From Candidatus Berkelbacteria bacterium (GTDB taxonomy: Bacteria; Patescibacteriota; UBA1384; JAHJRZ01), in the NCBI GenBank assembly GCA_026397195.1, contig JAPLVI010000086.1:1-8635 (forward strand): a stretch of 8,635 bases of DNA, read 5' to 3'. Below, piece after piece: positions 6,367-8,635 of the stretch (position 1 is its first letter; every line of letters begins with the position of its first letter). The notes beneath the pieces are model-generated. The model did no database searches. It saw only the letters and a list, made by a program, of their open reading frames with translations, and was not told where the DNA came from. Position numbers and translations under genes: made by a program.

Positions 6367-7562
6367 TGCCAATAAAATATAACCGAAACAAACAAAAAGG
6401 AATAATTCCAGCCGTTTTGGCAGTAATCATCGCCCTTGTTAGTATTGCTCTTATTCTTTTGATTGCCGCTTTGATTTTTTGGATCCACCATTTAGTAGCT
6501 GGATTAATCGGTGGGGGCAACCAACCAGGCGGTTTTTATGGAGCGGGAAATTGTGCCACAACCCAAACTTTAAATGGAGTTACATTACCACTGGCAAAAG
6601 GCCCCTTTGCCGACGAGCAACATTTGGCGACTACGGCAGAAAGTTTTTCCGGTGGCGGACCAACAAGCACCCACGATCAAGACGAACGACATTATCAAGT
6701 AACCAATTTTTCCGTTAATTGTCCTGGGTGCGCCAAAGAAGGTTTCACTCCGGCAGAAGGGAACGGGAGCCTCGGTGGCGGCACCGGCCCAAAACCAGAC
6801 CCCAGTGTTGAACCTTGGCTTGTAAATGTTTTGAAAGATTTGCCCAGAAACTCAAAATTACTCGTTCACTCAACCAAAACAGGTGAGACTGTAGTTACCT
6901 TGGGTGGCTATGAAAAAGGTCCGGGGGACCCATCTTTCGCTGGCGGCGCTAGAATTGAGGTTTTGCATGCTCTAGGGATTAGCCATGCAGGAGAGGTGGA
7001 AATTGGTTTTGCCCAAGATCAAAATTTGCCTCTTGGCCCAATAACGTGCACCGCGCCAGGGTCGCTCCCGGGCGGTTCAGGGGGGCTTATTCTTCCTTTT
7101 AAGGAAAGCGATTTAAAAAAGGGAAGTAAGTGTAAACCATCAAATTTTTGGGATTGCGCCGGAGGATATTCTTATAGCTGCAATCATGGCGGATTTGACT
7201 ATTCTCTAGACACTGGAGTGCAGCTATATGCTGCTGCCACGGGAAAGATTGTTGCTTTGCGTCAAAATTTAGCTGTCGATCAAAAAGAAGCCGGGACGGG
7301 TGGTAATTTTATTACTGTTTTAATCACCGAAGGCCGATGGGCAGGTTATTCCTATGAATATCATCATTTATATCCGGGCTCAGTAACAAAAAAAGTTGGC
7401 GATATGGTCGTACAAGGCGAACCCATAGCCAAGGTTGACAACAACGGACAATCATCTGGTCCACATCTTCATTTTCAGGTTAACAAATATGGGACGAGTC
7501 ATGGGCCCAATTACAATGTTGGTGCCACAATTGACCCTCGTGGTCCATTGGGGTGCATTTAA
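6366..7562 (+). CDS. Membrane-anchored M23 peptidase with an extra middle domain
   Basis: This 398-residue protein has a basic head (1-11), a membrane segment (about 13-40), a Gly-rich linker and an exported body. The C-terminal M23 zinc endopeptidase (about 272-372) keeps all ligands: His274 and Asp278 in HGGFD, His334 in YHHL, and His367/His369 in HLHF. It should cleave peptide bridges in peptidoglycan. Unlike the hydrolase at 4079 it has no glucosaminidase domain. Instead residues about 146-225 (HSTKTGETVV, then GARIEVLHALGISHAGEVEI) recall a double-psi beta-barrel of RlpA type, but without the Asp-Arg-Gly-Pro active-site pattern; this part of the call is tentative. Eight cysteines lie outside the membrane, including CPGC at 119-122. 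The ATG overlaps the upstream TAA by one base (TAATG) and has no Shine-Dalgarno, so translation is probably coupled to the propeller-like gene before it. Confidence 0.9.
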   Translation: MPIKYNRNKQKGIIPAVLAVIIALVSIALILLIAALIFWIHHLVAGLIGGGNQPGGFYGAGNCATTQTLNGVTLPLAKGPFADEQHLATTAESFSGGGPTSTHDQDERHYQVTNFSVNCPGCAKEGFTPAEGNGSLGGGTGPKPDPSVEPWLVNVLKDLPRNSKLLVHSTKTGETVVTLGGYEKGPGDPSFAGGARIEVLHALGISHAGEVEIGFAQDQNLPLGPITCTAPGSLPGGSGGLILPFKESDLKKGSKCKPSNFWDCAGGYSYSCNHGGFDYSLDTGVQLYAAATGKIVALRQNLAVDQKEAGTGGNFITVLITEGRWAGYSYEYHHLYPGSVTKKVGDMVVQGEPIAKVDNNGQSSGPHLHFQVNKYGTSHGPNYNVGATIDPRGPLGCI

Positions 7563-7570
7563 TTAAAAAA

Positions 7571-8605
7571 ATGAATAAAAGAAAGATTATCATTATCGCA
7601 GTAATTGTTATAATTATTATTACTATTGGCGTTTTGATTTACTTATATTTTAAAAATAAAAAACAAAAAACAGCACAGCCTGAAAGTCATACTATAGAAA
7701 AAGTTATTAATGAGGAAGTCTTTTTTCCTCTCCCCGACCAAAAAAATGGCATTAATTATATTTCTAAAGATTCAAAAATCCATTATTTTTTTAATGGCAA
7801 AGATGAGCCAGGGACAAGTCTAGAGAAACAACCAACCAGCGTCTTTTGGTCTCCTGACGCAAGCAAAATGATTTACACCATAGATCTTGACAAAAAAGAT
7901 ATGAGCGGAAACAAGCTCCCTCTTAACCTTGAATACTGGTTTTTCACAAAAAGCAACAGCAAAAAATATAAATGGGGTAATGGTTTGGGCAATATATCCT
8001 GGGCGAGCGACTCTGGCTCGGCTTTCTATTCAAGGATACCCGGGCTATCCTTCTATGGTCTACCTCATCTAATAAAAAGAAATGCATCTACCGGATTAAT
8101 TAACAAGGATGCTGAAAAAAAAGAATTATTTGAGATGAATCTTGAAATTTCCTCCGGTAAAAATCAAATTATATTCTGTCCCACCATTGCAACCTCAAAA
8201 AGCATTATCTATGATATCTCTTCGGACAAATTTTTCGATATTGATATTGCCTGCCAACCTGAAAGTGTGGCCTTCGGCCCAAGGGGGGGTTCAATCGCCT
8301 TTATTGAAAAAAATGATAACAAAAAAATCCAAATTTATAAGATAGCAAGCAAAGAAAAAAAAGTGATTGAAATTGAGAGATTAAAAAGTAATATCATTTG
8401 GTCGGCTGATGAAAAGTTTATTTTAGCCGTTATCGAAGACCAAGAAAATTTGTCCGATAGAATTGTTCAAATTGATGTATCAACTGGCGATAAAAAAGAG
8501 ATATCTTTGAAAACAAATGAAAAAATATCAATCCAAAAACTAATTATGGCTGTAGATGAGTTGTTTTTCACCACAAATAACTATTTATATAAGACATCAA
8601 TCTAA
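7571..8605 (+). CDS. Membrane-anchored protein, probable TolB/WD40-type beta-propeller (second copy)
   Basis: This protein has 344 residues from the ATG at 7571. An in-frame GTG at 7553, overlapping the upstream gene, would add six residues; neither start has a clear Shine-Dalgarno, and the ATG begins with the compact Lys-rich head (MNKRK) usual before such an anchor. A membrane segment (about 6-27) is followed by an exported body with blade-like motifs: VFWSPDASKMIY (91-102), ISWASDSGSAFY (142-153), VAFGPRGGSIAFI (233-245) and IIWSADEKFILAV (275-287). It resembles the product of 5242-6366. Both have GINYI followed by K/E/D/S residues and K-I just after the anchor, W-S motifs at similar places, and a C-terminal end with N-D/N-YLY. 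They are therefore probably paralogues, strongly diverged. No enzyme motif is seen. Its place after an M23 peptidase suggests a partner, scaffold or sensor role on the outer face of the membrane. Confidence 0.78.
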   Translation: MNKRKIIIIAVIVIIIITIGVLIYLYFKNKKQKTAQPESHTIEKVINEEVFFPLPDQKNGINYISKDSKIHYFFNGKDEPGTSLEKQPTSVFWSPDASKMIYTIDLDKKDMSGNKLPLNLEYWFFTKSNSKKYKWGNGLGNISWASDSGSAFYSRIPGLSFYGLPHLIKRNASTGLINKDAEKKELFEMNLEISSGKNQIIFCPTIATSKSIIYDISSDKFFDIDIACQPESVAFGPRGGSIAFIEKNDNKKIQIYKIASKEKKVIEIERLKSNIIWSADEKFILAVIEDQENLSDRIVQIDVSTGDKKEISLKTNEKISIQKLIMAVDELFFTTNNYLYKTSI

Positions 8606-8622
8606 TTTTTAAACTTAAAATC

Positions 8623-8631
8623 TGATAAAAT
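8623..8631 (+). promoter_or_regulatory. Possible extended -10 promoter for a gene beyond the window
   Basis: TGATAAAAT is a one-mismatch match to TGnTATAAT, 18 bases after the stop of the last gene in the block. No convincing -35 hexamer is seen upstream. If real, it would start a new transcript to the right of the window. The surroundings are very AT-rich, so chance is possible. No hairpin terminator is visible between 8606 and 8635. Confidence 0.35.
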
Positions 8632-8635
8632 ATAG

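Noticed and set aside
6479..6718. Plus-strand open frame of 79 codons in another frame within the second M23 gene
   Set aside because: It has no ribosome site, unusual composition, and lies entirely inside a well-supported gene.
8032..8052. 7-base inverted repeat AAGGATA / TATCCTT with a 7-base spacer
   Set aside because: It is in the middle of the second propeller-like gene, without a T-run or a boundary nearby; probably chance.
1..8635. Alternative genetic code with UGA read as glycine, as in some CPR lineages
   Set aside because: None of the eight genes has an in-frame TGA, although such a code would make them frequent; all genes end in TAA or TAG and read cleanly with the standard bacterial code.
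1..8635. CRISPR arrays, tRNA or rRNA genes, insertion sequences, attachment sites
   Set aside because: The window is almost fully coding, no regularly spaced repeats or transposase genes are seen, and no intergenic stretch is long enough for an RNA gene.

Overview
The window is a compact, AT-rich bacterial segment with eight genes on the + strand, packed end to end. The largest gap inside the block is 36 bases. The dense packing, a PrgI / TraC-like / VirB4 trio with VirB4 split into two genes, and exported membrane-anchored wall hydrolases together suggest a Candidate Phyla Radiation (Patescibacteria) genome. That assignment is inferred from gene content and style; no rRNA or other phylogenetic marker is present. 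Stop codons are seven TAA, one TAG and no TGA, and no in-frame TGA interrupts any gene, so UGA is not read as glycine here.

Layout. Bases 1-638 hold the 3' part of a NIF3-like metal-binding protein whose start lies upstream of the window. Bases 640-4070 hold the type IV secretion (T4SS) energising core: a PrgI-family inner-membrane protein (VirB3-like position), a separate protein carrying the TraC-like/VirB4 N-terminal region with a Pro/Gln-rich head, and the VirB4 motor ATPase with Walker A and B motifs. A good extended -10 promoter and an AGGAGGGG ribosome binding site sit in the 36-base gap before the TraC-like gene.

Bases 4079-8605 hold two consecutive modules of the same design. Each has a membrane-anchored M23 (LytM-type) peptidase with all zinc ligands intact, followed by a membrane-anchored protein that looks like a TolB/WD40-type beta-propeller. 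The first peptidase also carries a glucosaminidase/lysozyme-like domain. The second carries a different, possibly double-psi beta-barrel, middle domain. The two propeller-like proteins share a 'GINYI' segment after the membrane anchor, W-S repeats and a similar C-terminal end, so they look like diverged paralogues.

How the genes may work together. The VirB4 motor and PrgI would form the inner-membrane part of a DNA or protein transfer (or uptake) machine. The M23 enzymes would open peptidoglycan locally for it, as VirB1- or CwlT-type hydrolases do in other T4SSs. The propeller-like partners may scaffold or restrain the hydrolases on the outer face of the membrane. No coupling protein (VirD4), polytopic channel protein (VirB6), pilin or relaxase is visible here, so the substrate and direction of transfer cannot be told from this window.
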